Positions 10,601 to 19,500 of a DNA stretch of 64,000 bases are shown one piece after another. A program made the translations under genes and the position numbers. Location: assembly GCA_002457155.1 (NCBI GenBank), contig NTJS01000001.1, forward strand, positions 66,534-130,533. The letters run 5' to 3'. The first letter of the stretch is position 1. Each line of letters starts with the position of its first letter. The notes below the pieces were generated by a model, which saw only the letters and a list, made by a program, of their open reading frames with translations, did not search any database and was not told where the DNA came from. The stretch is from Marine Group II euryarchaeote MED-G35 (GTDB taxonomy: Archaea; Thermoplasmatota; Poseidoniia; Poseidoniales; Thalassarchaeaceae).

Positions 10601-10768
10601 ATTGAGTGCGTCGACATCGAGAGGCCGATATGGATGACAATCCTGATGTTTGCCGTCCCTGCGGTGGTTCTCGGAACCATGGCCATACTCTATATCTCAA
10701 ACAAGAAGAAATCGAGCGATAGTGGCCGTGGAAAGTCCTACATGTACTCCGAGGACATCAGGAAGTAG
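7667..10768 (+). CDS. Large cell-surface protein: signal peptide, RCC1 repeats, Asp-rich linker, about 14 Cys-rich 34-aa repeats (GCC2/GCC3 / ephrin-receptor-like), C-terminal TM anchor
   Basis: 1033 aa; N-terminal signal-like segment; repeated 'CWGxNxxGQLGDGTxNN'; repeated 'CxxGxYQxxxGQxxCxxAxPGxFVxxxGAxSQxP'; C-terminal hydrophobic helix followed by KKK. Confidence 0.9.
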   Translation: MSTQYVPKRTLALVLSLLFLGMSMSMGFQSEYREEIDDNIVSANTHSGLNFPGSTVGSIHSLTAIGAAFNYTCVVMDNNQMKCWGRDSGSGYLGNGGSNQNEHTPVSVNQPDSTSCCLTDIIETSPGGHHTAALTLNGTTFVWGEDSNGQIGHNHISCGGACYNPHGPSVMAGSRTFITVVTGLHHTCAITEPDMSVWCWGDNSNGQLGTGDNDRRVAPTQIELPTGRHAVSVSADFDSTCVILDNGSGMCWGQNFNGHLGDGTYNNRNVPTPMSVIPTNRSLAALDLGAYHTCGILDDGSVHCWGSNDRGQVGDGSTNNSTYPRAVQLPQGRTAISIDVGNAHSCAILDDSSAMCWGWNDYGQLGDGTTNNSSTAVTVVMPSGLGLAEISAGARHTCAVATNASVYCWGAHVEGTLGLGEGVDSDVPAYVDLGAGRHALMSERDNDDDGIVNILDPFPEGCITPGTYDANGICLDADPGHYAAGVHPYEQFPCSPGTYQPNSGQTDCIDASAGNFVENAGSSSQTNCEAGSFQPDSGQVSCSLADPGNYVSDEGSTRQDQCSEGSYQPSSGATGCNNADPGHFVIGFASEEQTPCPPGTYQMLSGANSCFQAGPGFFVPDGGSVAQQQCSTGTYSSELGQANCTDASPGFFVNGLQQTSQSPCQPGEFQSSPGQDSCLETDPGHYTDEEGSADQNPCEAGSYQPDSGQTSCILADPGYYSIAGATSQVQCENGTYSSESGQSSCTHAEPGFYVDLDGATGATPCPPGEYQSEAGSSGCETPPPGQVASPDGSSISVCPVGKYQPGGQTNCIEASPGNYVNQSGASSQTPCEAGTFQSEPGQSSCDMATPGNFADSMGAVSQTPCPKGQYQSFGGQDSCFSAMPGNYVPEEGAVSQTTCKAGNYQADEGADTCTPADPGNFVSSSAAVSQSPCQPGTYQSTEGKIACLPADPGNFVSEAGATEQSPCPSGTEQELGGQIECVDIERPIWMTILMFAVPAVVLGTMAILYISNKKKSSDSGRGKSYMYSEDIRK
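9146..10609 (+). repeat. Intragenic tandem array of ~102-bp (34 aa) Cys-rich repeats
   Basis: About 14-15 successive units starting CSPGTYQPNSGQTDCIDASAGNFVENAGSSSQTN and ending CPSGTEQELGGQIEC, identified from the translation. Confidence 0.85.
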
Positions 10769-10819
10769 CCCAATAATGAAGACACACCAGTTATGTGAAA
10801 CGCCCCTTCAGCGAGTCCC

Positions 10820-11866
10820 ATGAGGGATTACCCCGGAGACCGAGTCGACCTGCGGAGCGATACGGTAACTCAACCAACTCCAGGGATGAGGGAAGCGATG
10901 GCAAGCGCCATCGTGGGTGATGACGTCTTGGGGGACGACCCAACTGTAATTGAACTGCAGAACAGGGTCGCTGGTTTGCTGGGCAAGCAATCAGCCCTTT
11001 TCGTCCCCTCTGGGACTATGTCCAACGCCGTGGCGATCAAAGCGCAGACTAGGCATGGTGACGAGATCGTCGCACATCGGAAGAGCCACATCTACCTGTA
11101 CGAGGCAGGCGGGTACGCCGCTCTAGCTGGTTGCTCCATCTCCCTAGTGGACGGGCAATGGGGGCAGATGTCCCCCGAGGGCGTTCAGAAAGCCATAAGG
11201 AAGTCTGCAGGAAGCGATTCGCACTATCCCGATTGCACATTGGTGTGCGTCGAAAATACCGCCAACGTCGGCGGGGGCTCAATTTACGAGCAGCAAACCC
11301 TGGATGCGATTTGCGAGGTCGCCCACAAGAACGACTGCCGTGCCCACTTGGACGGGGCTCGGATGTTCAACGCCGTAATCGGCACCGGCACCGACCCAGC
11401 CAGGATGGCCAGAGACTTCGACACTGTTTCCGTATGCCTATCCAAGGGCCTCGGCGCACCGGTCGGGTCGGTCCTAGTTGGAGATCGGGATACCATTGCC
11501 GAGTCCCATAGGTGGAGGAAGATGTTCGGTGGCGGCATGAGGCAATCAGGGATGCTCGCTGCCGCAGGCCTTTACGCGTTGGACAACAACATTGAGCGCC
11601 TGTCCGAGGACCACCAAAGAGCCAGGAGACTCGCCGAGGCGATCGGCAACATGAGTCGACTCTCTGTCGATATCGGGGCGGTGCAGTCCAACATGGTGTA
11701 TGTCGACTGTGCCGAAGTAGGCGCGTTGGAGATGAGGAAAAGACTCTCCCAGAAGGGCGTAGACGTTCTAGATGAATCGGACTCCATAGTCAGGGCCGTC
11801 ACCCACTTGCACATCACTGACGAGGACATCGACAGGGCGATAGAGGCATTCGAAGCCTCACAATGA
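10820..11866 (+). CDS. ltaE: Low-specificity threonine aldolase
   Basis: '[34 protein letters not shown]', '[12 protein letters not shown]', '[10 protein letters not shown]', '[14 protein letters not shown]'. Confidence 0.93.
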   Translation: MRDYPGDRVDLRSDTVTQPTPGMREAMASAIVGDDVLGDDPTVIELQNRVAGLLGKQSALFVPSGTMSNAVAIKAQTRHGDEIVAHRKSHIYLYEAGGYAALAGCSISLVDGQWGQMSPEGVQKAIRKSAGSDSHYPDCTLVCVENTANVGGGSIYEQQTLDAICEVAHKNDCRAHLDGARMFNAVIGTGTDPARMARDFDTVSVCLSKGLGAPVGSVLVGDRDTIAESHRWRKMFGGGMRQSGMLAAAGLYALDNNIERLSEDHQRARRLAEAIGNMSRLSVDIGAVQSNMVYVDCAEVGALEMRKRLSQKGVDVLDESDSIVRAVTHLHITDEDIDRAIEAFEASQ

Positions 11867-11905
11867 CCCGTAAGCGTTCAATAACCCGGCCATCTCGAGT
11901 CAGAC

Positions 11906-12919
11906 ATGAGGCGTCTAGTGGCAGTGTTCCTGACTGCGATCATCCTCTTGCCGATTCAGGCCTCAGCGACTAGTGACAGTCTCTGGGATGAAGCCAGGGT
12001 ATTCGACGAGATAGGGACATACGGCGGCACGATAGGCGGCATTTCCATTGACATGAACAACACCAGGGACGAATTAACCCTCAACCAGTCAAGCGTGGCT
12101 AATCTGCCAAGAATCGTCGAAGTATACACAGCCACTTGGTGCTTGAATTGCGTCAAGACAGAACAGGCCTTGGATGAGGCACTCGAAAACCTAGGTTTGG
12201 TCCAATCTTGGGATGTCACAAGGATACACTATCACAGATACCTCTACGAGACCCTTGACCCATTCGGCAGCAACTCCACTGATTCTCGTTGGGTCGATGC
12301 ATACGGAAGCGGTTCACTTCTGTCCACCGACAGGTCTTACGAGTCATCAGACGGGAGAACGGTACAAATCACCGGAACCGAAAGGTCGGCACCATCCAAG
12401 GTGTTCGATGGCCAGAGGATGTACACCGGAACTAGTACCAAATCTAACAGTTTGCAAACTGACTATCAGACTGCACTGCACATGTTCCCCAGTCACCCTT
12501 TCTCTCATCACGACAGTAGTCTGCAGTTAGCTGTACTTCAGGACAATGAGACTCCCGAACTTTCCTCCTTCCAATGGAACATCAGCCTCTTTTCAGGTAT
12601 GGAAAACTGGGAAACTACCAGTTGGCTGATGTTCGTCGAAAACAGTGCATACTTCCCTGAGGGAAGCAATGGGAAGGGCAACTACGGCCATGTCCTTCAC
12701 GAGGCGATCAACATAGGCTCCCAGAATGCATCTTCGATACTCCTCGATCCCCCCGAACCTTGGGATGGGGACGACATGTCCGTGATCCTGTTGGTGGATT
12801 GGACAATCCGCAGTCCCACCGATGCAAACTCTATTCCAGCTCCAGCATTATCCACGCTGCTATGCATGCTTGCCGCTTTGGTACCCAGGCGCGAAAGGGA
12901 TTCCGAGCCATTGCAATGA
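11906..12919 (+). CDS. Secreted/membrane-anchored thioredoxin-fold protein
   Basis: Signal peptide; 'VEVYTATWCLNCVKTEQALDEAL' thioredoxin-like CxxC; C-terminal hydrophobic segment. Confidence 0.65.
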   Translation: MRRLVAVFLTAIILLPIQASATSDSLWDEARVFDEIGTYGGTIGGISIDMNNTRDELTLNQSSVANLPRIVEVYTATWCLNCVKTEQALDEALENLGLVQSWDVTRIHYHRYLYETLDPFGSNSTDSRWVDAYGSGSLLSTDRSYESSDGRTVQITGTERSAPSKVFDGQRMYTGTSTKSNSLQTDYQTALHMFPSHPFSHHDSSLQLAVLQDNETPELSSFQWNISLFSGMENWETTSWLMFVENSAYFPEGSNGKGNYGHVLHEAINIGSQNASSILLDPPEPWDGDDMSVILLVDWTIRSPTDANSIPAPALSTLLCMLAALVPRRERDSEPLQ

Positions 12920-12934
12920 GCGCCAACAGTTGGG

Positions 12935-15900
12935 TTGAATAACCACCCCCGAGCATGGTCAATGCTCGGAGGTGACATGTTGGCGACAAGGGAACATTGT
13001 GTTACCAGCGAGAGGGTCCCAAGAGGGCCAATGCCAGAATGGCTCAGGGAGCAGATCAGGCGCCAGTCTCTGGGAGTCCAAAGCACAGACACGAATCTCA
13101 GCGGGAGAATACTGGTAGTCTATCCCACAGAGAAATCCAGGATGCAACTACTCTCCTCAATAGGACTCCGAGGAGCAGTGGACCGTACTCTGCACCACAC
13201 GATCGAGTCCCTCATCTCATCATTGGTCGCGGACCTCAGGATGCCTCGAGTCCTCTCCAATGACGGCCCTTTGTTGTCCGTTATTCACAGCGAGTGCAGG
13301 AAGGAAGCAGCAAGACTCGGATTCCCACTCATCAACCCACTACCGGACATGAGGTGGGGGAAGGGAAAGACCGAGGCCCTAGCCGAACTCCACTACCAGC
13401 TTTCCAGGGAGATGGCGGTCAGTAGGTGGCAAGGACCCGGGATGGTGACTTTCAGAAGGGTCATCGAACGCCTGGAGGAGAAACTCAGATTCACCCACCC
13501 GGATATGGCAGTTGGTCGAATCATCGAATCATTGGAGAGCGGCACCACTCCCTTCACGGTCTCTGACATAGATGGCATAATCATGCTTGATCACTCACCG
13601 ACCCTATGTCGAACCCATACCGAGATGCTCCTATCCCTGTCAAAGCACAGCCCAATCCACCAACTCGCCCATCCTGGTAATTTCCGACTCGGGCATCACG
13701 GCAACCTCCTCGTCGATGAGCACCCTGTCAAGGATCCGCATGACCTCCCAAACTGGGTTCCCAGTGGCAGGACTACTGCAAAGGCAGTTCCATCGGCAGT
13801 CACAAGGATCCTTCTCAAGAGGGAGGCCCACTCTTTCGACGTCACGACACAACTGGTCTCAGAGAGGCTCACCAGGGGGGACTCGGAGATCATCATCATC
13901 GATCCAGCCATCGAGAAAAACAGACACAGGTGGGTCCAGTACCTCGGGGCAATCGGAATTTGCCTAGAGAGGAGGAGAGAGCCACCCTCGTCCCACCCTA
14001 TTGGACACTGGATATTGCGACTCGCAAGCCTTGCTCATGGCCCTGATGCATTCTCGCTAGAGAATCTGAGGGCCCTTTCCCTGCAGAGTTCCATCACCCC
14101 GTTTGAGATTACTTCCGAGCACCCAACAGATTCCGAGATTTCCCCTTCCGCCGACTCCGAGCTACTCACAAAACTAGCGAGGAATGAACACGTCCTTGGA
14201 GGCCCAGGAGCTCTACTCAAGTGGATCGAGACTCTCTCGCGACCACCTTCCGACGAGAGGGACGGGCCATCAAAGGAAGCGGCACAATGGTGGCTTCTCT
14301 GCTTGGCCAATTCCCTATTCCCCATCCTCCGGGGCCCGGATAGGGAACTGGTACGGGACCTCGGGCAGCCGGTTGGGTGCTACACGGGCTCCGTACTCCC
14401 CCTGCCGGACATCGCCTTGGACGGAGACCAATGGCTGAATAACACCCTGTCCCTAATCGACCTCGATTCTGAGATGCAGCTCTACCGGGGGCAGGGACTC
14501 TCCCCAGCGGCAGCAGTCCACGCACTGGTTAGCGACCGGGAGGTCCTGAGGGAGATGCAGCGAAGATCAGGACAGAGAGGCCCAACCCTTGGGTCCGATT
14601 GGGTGGACGAACTAGCCTCACTAGCCGAGCAATCGTCTGCAGTCCCAGGTGGCCCGAACTTCTTCGGGAACGTCTCAGTGCTAAGTCCGAGCGAGGCTCT
14701 TGGATGCACCTCAGATCTGATTGTCATGGCGAACCTTTCCAGCTCCTCATGGGACCTAAGGGTCCCCAAGACGCCGTTCCTAGGTGAGGAGGAACGCCAT
14801 TCCTTAGGCATCCTCAGGCCCGATGCCCCGATCAGGGATGCCAGGCACAGCCTGCAGCACATCCTGCAATCCTCGCCAGAAGTGATAATCCTCGATCCGA
14901 GCATGGATGAAACGGCCCCACCATCCGCACCAATCAGGGAATGGGCCAGCGACTCCGATGTCGAGGGAATCGAGGAGGGGGATTACCAGTTCTCCATTGC
15001 ATTCGTCTCCCCGAGGGACGCCAGGCAGGACGACGGCTTGCGAATCAGGGAGTCACGAGACCCATCCAAGCCACCAATCAACCCTAGCGCGATCTCGATT
15101 CCAATCGACCCACACGTCCAGAGGGACCGCGAAAGAAGACAGCCCTCAATCGCCGAGGAGGATGGGTATCTGCCGGAAGATGCTGGAGAGCACATATTCT
15201 CTCTCGAGGGACTAAAATTCCACGGAAGGAACCCTCCCGGGGTCGAAAACCCCCGAACAAACAGGAGGTGGCCAATCGTGGGGGGCCTATCAGGAGGGAA
15301 ACCATCCCTCTCGATAGACCCGAGACCGCTAAACCCCTCCCCAACCGGATCATCAGTGACCGACTCCAGACACGGACACTCAGAGGGGATGTCACTGGAT
15401 GTCCCCATCTGGTCGCCAACCAGACTCCAGACTTGGCTGAGGTGCCCTAGGAGTGGGTGGCTCTCGAGGGAACTGGATGCAGGCAGGGAAGAATTGCAAG
15501 GTGAGGACATCGACAACAGGACCTATGGGGAATTGCTTCACAATGTCCATCACGACATCATCGCAAATATCCTGGATTTCCCAACTAGCAAGGAACGAAC
15601 CTTCGACGGAGAATCTGGGCATTCGAGCATCGGGAAATCAGGCTTGAATCCGAACGAGATGATGAAGATCGCACTGGAGTCTCTAGATTCGAGGGCCCCT
15701 TGGCTGGAGAGATCAGATGCAGTCTCCACACAGCGCCTGAGGTCGTTGACCGGAATGTCCAGGCAGGAGTGGAGCAGCTGGCTCGCCGACCCTTCCCCGA
15801 CACCCCCTGCCGGCAGGGTGGGCAGCATCGTCTCAGCAGAACTGCAGATTGCCGACTCGGCCCCCATATCCATAGAGTGGATGATTGGGAAAGAAGGCTC

Positions 15901-16546
15901 AAACTACGTAGGCATCTCGCTCCCAAAGGAACTCTCCGGGTACGGCGATACCGAGCCCATCAAGGTCCGGGGGTGGATAGATCGAGTAGACCTACTGCCC
16001 CTCGACCCGGCTGCCGGGAAGTGGGTCGACAATGACGGGGACGACAGCGTCGCACCAATCAGAGTCCATGGTACGGGGTGGAGGCCAAAGAGAATAATCG
16101 CCATCAGGGACATCAAGACCTCGGAGTCACCCATCCATAGGAATCGGCACTACAAGGGCCTACTCGAAGAACTGCAATTGGCGGTCTATGCCCGTGCATG
16201 GGAGGAAGCACACCCGGGTGACCTGGTCCTTGCAGCGGGCATATCCGTGTTCGGACACAACTCGGACCACCTCCTGGAGGTATCAACTCAATACTCGGAG
16301 TCGCACAAGGGACTCAACATTGGGACAAGGTCATCAATCACAAGCACAACATACAGATTCGCCGACGAGGACGAGAAAACCCAAAGCGATCACTTCAGAT
16401 CATGGATGGCACAGAGACTCTCAGTAGCCCTGAAGGTAGCCTCCAACGCAAACTCGGGAAAGGTCCACCCAACGCCATCACCAGGGGTCTGTGGCTACTG
16501 CCCTGTTAGAGAAACATGCAACGTCAGGATGGAGGGATCATTCTGA
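12935..16546 (+). CDS. AddB-like protein: inactivated helicase plus PD-(D/E)XK nuclease with Cys4 Fe-S-type motif
   Basis: 1203 aa; no Walker A seen at N-term; C-terminal 'WLRCPRSGWL...YGELLHNVHHDII...GWIDRVDLL...IIAIRDIKTSES...EELQLAVYARAW...CGYCPVRETC', i.e. H, D, DxK, Q-x-x-x-Y motifs plus C...CxxCx5C. Confidence 0.75.
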   Translation: MNNHPRAWSMLGGDMLATREHCVTSERVPRGPMPEWLREQIRRQSLGVQSTDTNLSGRILVVYPTEKSRMQLLSSIGLRGAVDRTLHHTIESLISSLVADLRMPRVLSNDGPLLSVIHSECRKEAARLGFPLINPLPDMRWGKGKTEALAELHYQLSREMAVSRWQGPGMVTFRRVIERLEEKLRFTHPDMAVGRIIESLESGTTPFTVSDIDGIIMLDHSPTLCRTHTEMLLSLSKHSPIHQLAHPGNFRLGHHGNLLVDEHPVKDPHDLPNWVPSGRTTAKAVPSAVTRILLKREAHSFDVTTQLVSERLTRGDSEIIIIDPAIEKNRHRWVQYLGAIGICLERRREPPSSHPIGHWILRLASLAHGPDAFSLENLRALSLQSSITPFEITSEHPTDSEISPSADSELLTKLARNEHVLGGPGALLKWIETLSRPPSDERDGPSKEAAQWWLLCLANSLFPILRGPDRELVRDLGQPVGCYTGSVLPLPDIALDGDQWLNNTLSLIDLDSEMQLYRGQGLSPAAAVHALVSDREVLREMQRRSGQRGPTLGSDWVDELASLAEQSSAVPGGPNFFGNVSVLSPSEALGCTSDLIVMANLSSSSWDLRVPKTPFLGEEERHSLGILRPDAPIRDARHSLQHILQSSPEVIILDPSMDETAPPSAPIREWASDSDVEGIEEGDYQFSIAFVSPRDARQDDGLRIRESRDPSKPPINPSAISIPIDPHVQRDRERRQPSIAEEDGYLPEDAGEHIFSLEGLKFHGRNPPGVENPRTNRRWPIVGGLSGGKPSLSIDPRPLNPSPTGSSVTDSRHGHSEGMSLDVPIWSPTRLQTWLRCPRSGWLSRELDAGREELQGEDIDNRTYGELLHNVHHDIIANILDFPTSKERTFDGESGHSSIGKSGLNPNEMMKIALESLDSRAPWLERSDAVSTQRLRSLTGMSRQEWSSWLADPSPTPPAGRVGSIVSAELQIADSAPISIEWMIGKEGSNYVGISLPKELSGYGDTEPIKVRGWIDRVDLLPLDPAAGKWVDNDGDDSVAPIRVHGTGWRPKRIIAIRDIKTSESPIHRNRHYKGLLEELQLAVYARAWEEAHPGDLVLAAGISVFGHNSDHLLEVSTQYSESHKGLNIGTRSSITSTTYRFADEDEKTQSDHFRSWMAQRLSVALKVASNANSGKVHPTPSPGVCGYCPVRETCNVRMEGSF

Positions 16547-19500
16547 TCCGGCTAAACACGGCCCAGCGCCTGGCCCTAAACCTCGATTCGCACATCGTCA
16601 TCGACGCAGGTGCCGGCACCGGCAAGACGAGCACAATCGTCGATCGAGTCATAGAGCACTACCTCGCTACTGATCAACGGGCAACCAGGCTCCTTCCCAA
16701 GCCAGCCAGGCCTTCCAGCACAGGAGGGGGGATGGTCACAGCACCCGCATCGGAGAGAATCAACCTCGAAGAATGGGGCGGCCTGCTCCCAGGCGAAGTC
16801 GTCCTCCTCACCTTCACAAACAGGGCCGCGGACGAGATGAAAGATCGCCTCCGCAGCGCAATCTCTAGGGTCAGGCCCGGCCCGTTGGGAGATGACGGAA
16901 ATCACAGGTTCGATCCGAGGGTCAAGAGCCAAGGATTCGTCGAGCAGTTACTCACCCTCCTGGAAGACGCGCCAATCGGAACGATAGACTCCTTCCTATC
17001 CCAATTGGTTTCTCCATACCGCGGAAAGCTCGGAGACGCACTGAGCCGGGAGAACGTGTCGGATGCATCAAGGGCGATATTGATCGAGACCGCACTCAGG
17101 ACAATCTGGAGACTCGCTAGCGAGAGGAATCGAATCGGAGAGGCGGTGGACGCCGGAATACCATCCCATATCGCTTCTGAGGTGCTCTCAGCTAGGGACC
17201 GGGTCGCTCGGCACTACGCAGGCAGGACATCAGCGGCCAGAGTACTCAGAACACTAGTTGGAAAAGCCGTCTTCGTCGAGGAGTCCTCTCGCAAGGTCAT
17301 GGACGAAACCGGCTCCTTCGACCAGAACAAGCTCCTATCGACGATCATGTCCTCTGTCGAAAAAGAGGAGATATCCGACCAGTCTCAGAGGCTCCACTCG
17401 ATAGTGTCAGACATCTGCGAGACAATCAAGGGAACACTCCAGAACCCCTCAGCTGCAGGTTGGTCCTCCGAGACTCGGATGGCATCCCTTGACGAACTAG
17501 ACCGGAACGGGCCACCTGCGGGCGAATGGGCCCAGCTGTGCTGGATGGGGCACGTTCTGACTTGCATCGTCAGCCCATCTACACTAATGGGGAAGGAGAT
17601 GAAATTCTTCCCTAGAATGAAGCTCCCATCCGACTCCTGGCCAGCGGGAGTGAGGAGCTATTCGGAGATAAAGGACAAGAATCTGAAATCGACCTACACG
17701 TCCACGATAAAGTCGAAGATTTCGGAGCTGCAGCGAATCTGGTCAGATGATCTGGGAGGCATGATGCTCCACTTCGTGAGAACAGCAATCATCCTCGACG
17801 AGTCCAAGCCCCCCGAGGTGACCCCTGACTGGGAACCACCATCCCATGCCCTCCCGACCGAAATTCCCGAGCGACTGGGCAATCCGAAGAAGAACCATCA
17901 CTTCTCATTGGACGCCGAGATACAGAACCTACGGGACCTGCATCTCCTCCACCTGGGATTCCAGGGGGTGATGAAGAATCTGAAGCAGCGCGACGAGGTC
18001 CATGACTTCGACGACATTCAGAGACTTGCAGGGGACCTGCTGCTGGCAAATTGCCCAGAGGTCTGCAGGACGTTCTACCATCCCTCGGTCCAGAGGGAAC
18101 TAGACTCAATCAGCCCAGACAGCCCATGGAGGGATGATCACATCTCCAGGGCACTGGATGCACTATCCAAACTTGAGATAGATCCAGAATCGGCCGGAGC
18201 ATGGTCATCCAAATTGGGAGCCATCCGAACAGATCTTGAGAGCCGGAGGCAACTCCTCGAAGAAATCAGAAGGAGGTACCGGGCCTTCATCATCGACGAG
18301 GCGCAGGACAACTCCCCACTCCAATGGAGGCTGCTATCCAGGCTCTGGGGGCCGAGGGAGGCCAGAGAAGGCGACCCTCCCAAGCCAGACACTCCTTGGG
18401 AGCCCACCGTGTGTTACGTTGGAGACGTAAAGCAGAGCATCTATGCCTTCAGACAGGCAGAGGTTACCGGATTCCTGGATTTCGCCAAGTCACTAAGGTC
18501 AATCAACTTGCATGAGTTCTCCAGCGTACCGGAGCTTACCAGGAAACCGACCCTCAGGAAAGAGTCCCATAGCAGGGACCCGAGGAACGACCACAAATCG
18601 AACATTGCGACCGCATCTGAGTACATGCACAGGGGAGGCAGGGACCTATCCGCTTGGATCCCATTCGACTCTACCGACTGGGACCTACCAGCCCCGTCAG
18701 GGGGGGAGGTCAGGGCACGCAAGGAGGGCATGATCCCACTGCAGGTGAACTACCGCTCCGAAGGAGGTCTCCTGGACGTGATGAACGAATGGTGGGACGA
18801 CATCTTCTCGGACAGGCACAGGCTAGTCTCCAGAGGGGAATTCTATGCCTCGTCTCAGACTCTACACTCATTCCCGGAGAAGAGGCAGAACCCAGGCTCG
18901 ATAGAGTGGATATGCCCGCCCGACCCAGATGGATCCACCGATCCCGCCACAGATCTTCGGATCCATCTAGATCCCTTCGGGCCGGGGTCGCTGGATCGGT
19001 TGGAGAGGCAAGCCATGCTCATCGCACTTAGAGTGAGGAGCCTCATCGAAGGGAGCCCGGTAAGGGTAAGATCCGCCGACAACTCGTGGATTTCAGTCCA
19101 ACCAGAAGACGCAGTAAGGCCCGAAGAAATCACAATACTCCTGCCAAACAGAGTCAATCTAAGGGACGTCATCATCAGGCATCTGCATGATCTCGGAGTC
19201 CCGACACAGGTCGACCGAGAAGGCGGATTGCTGGAACGCCCAGCGGCCGCTGCATTGGAGGGGCTAGTCCAACTAGTGGCTAGGCCGGGATCCAGGCACA
19301 ACGCAGCATGGGTGGCCCGTTCGCCACTATTCGGGTTGTCCGATTCCCAACTGCACGACTTCCTATCCAATTCGGAGAAGGGGGAGGACTTGCTCTCCAG
19401 GCTGCTATCGAACTGCTCCAATGACAGACAGCGGTCATTGGTATCGAGATGGTGCGAACTCAGATCTTCTAGCCTGGTAGAGCTCCTTGAGGATACCATT

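Noticed and set aside
9146-10609. Regular ~102-bp repeats considered as a CRISPR-like array
   Set aside because: Unit similarity is at protein level (Cys/Gly pattern), the array is fully in frame in one CDS, and there are no near-identical short repeats with unique spacers.
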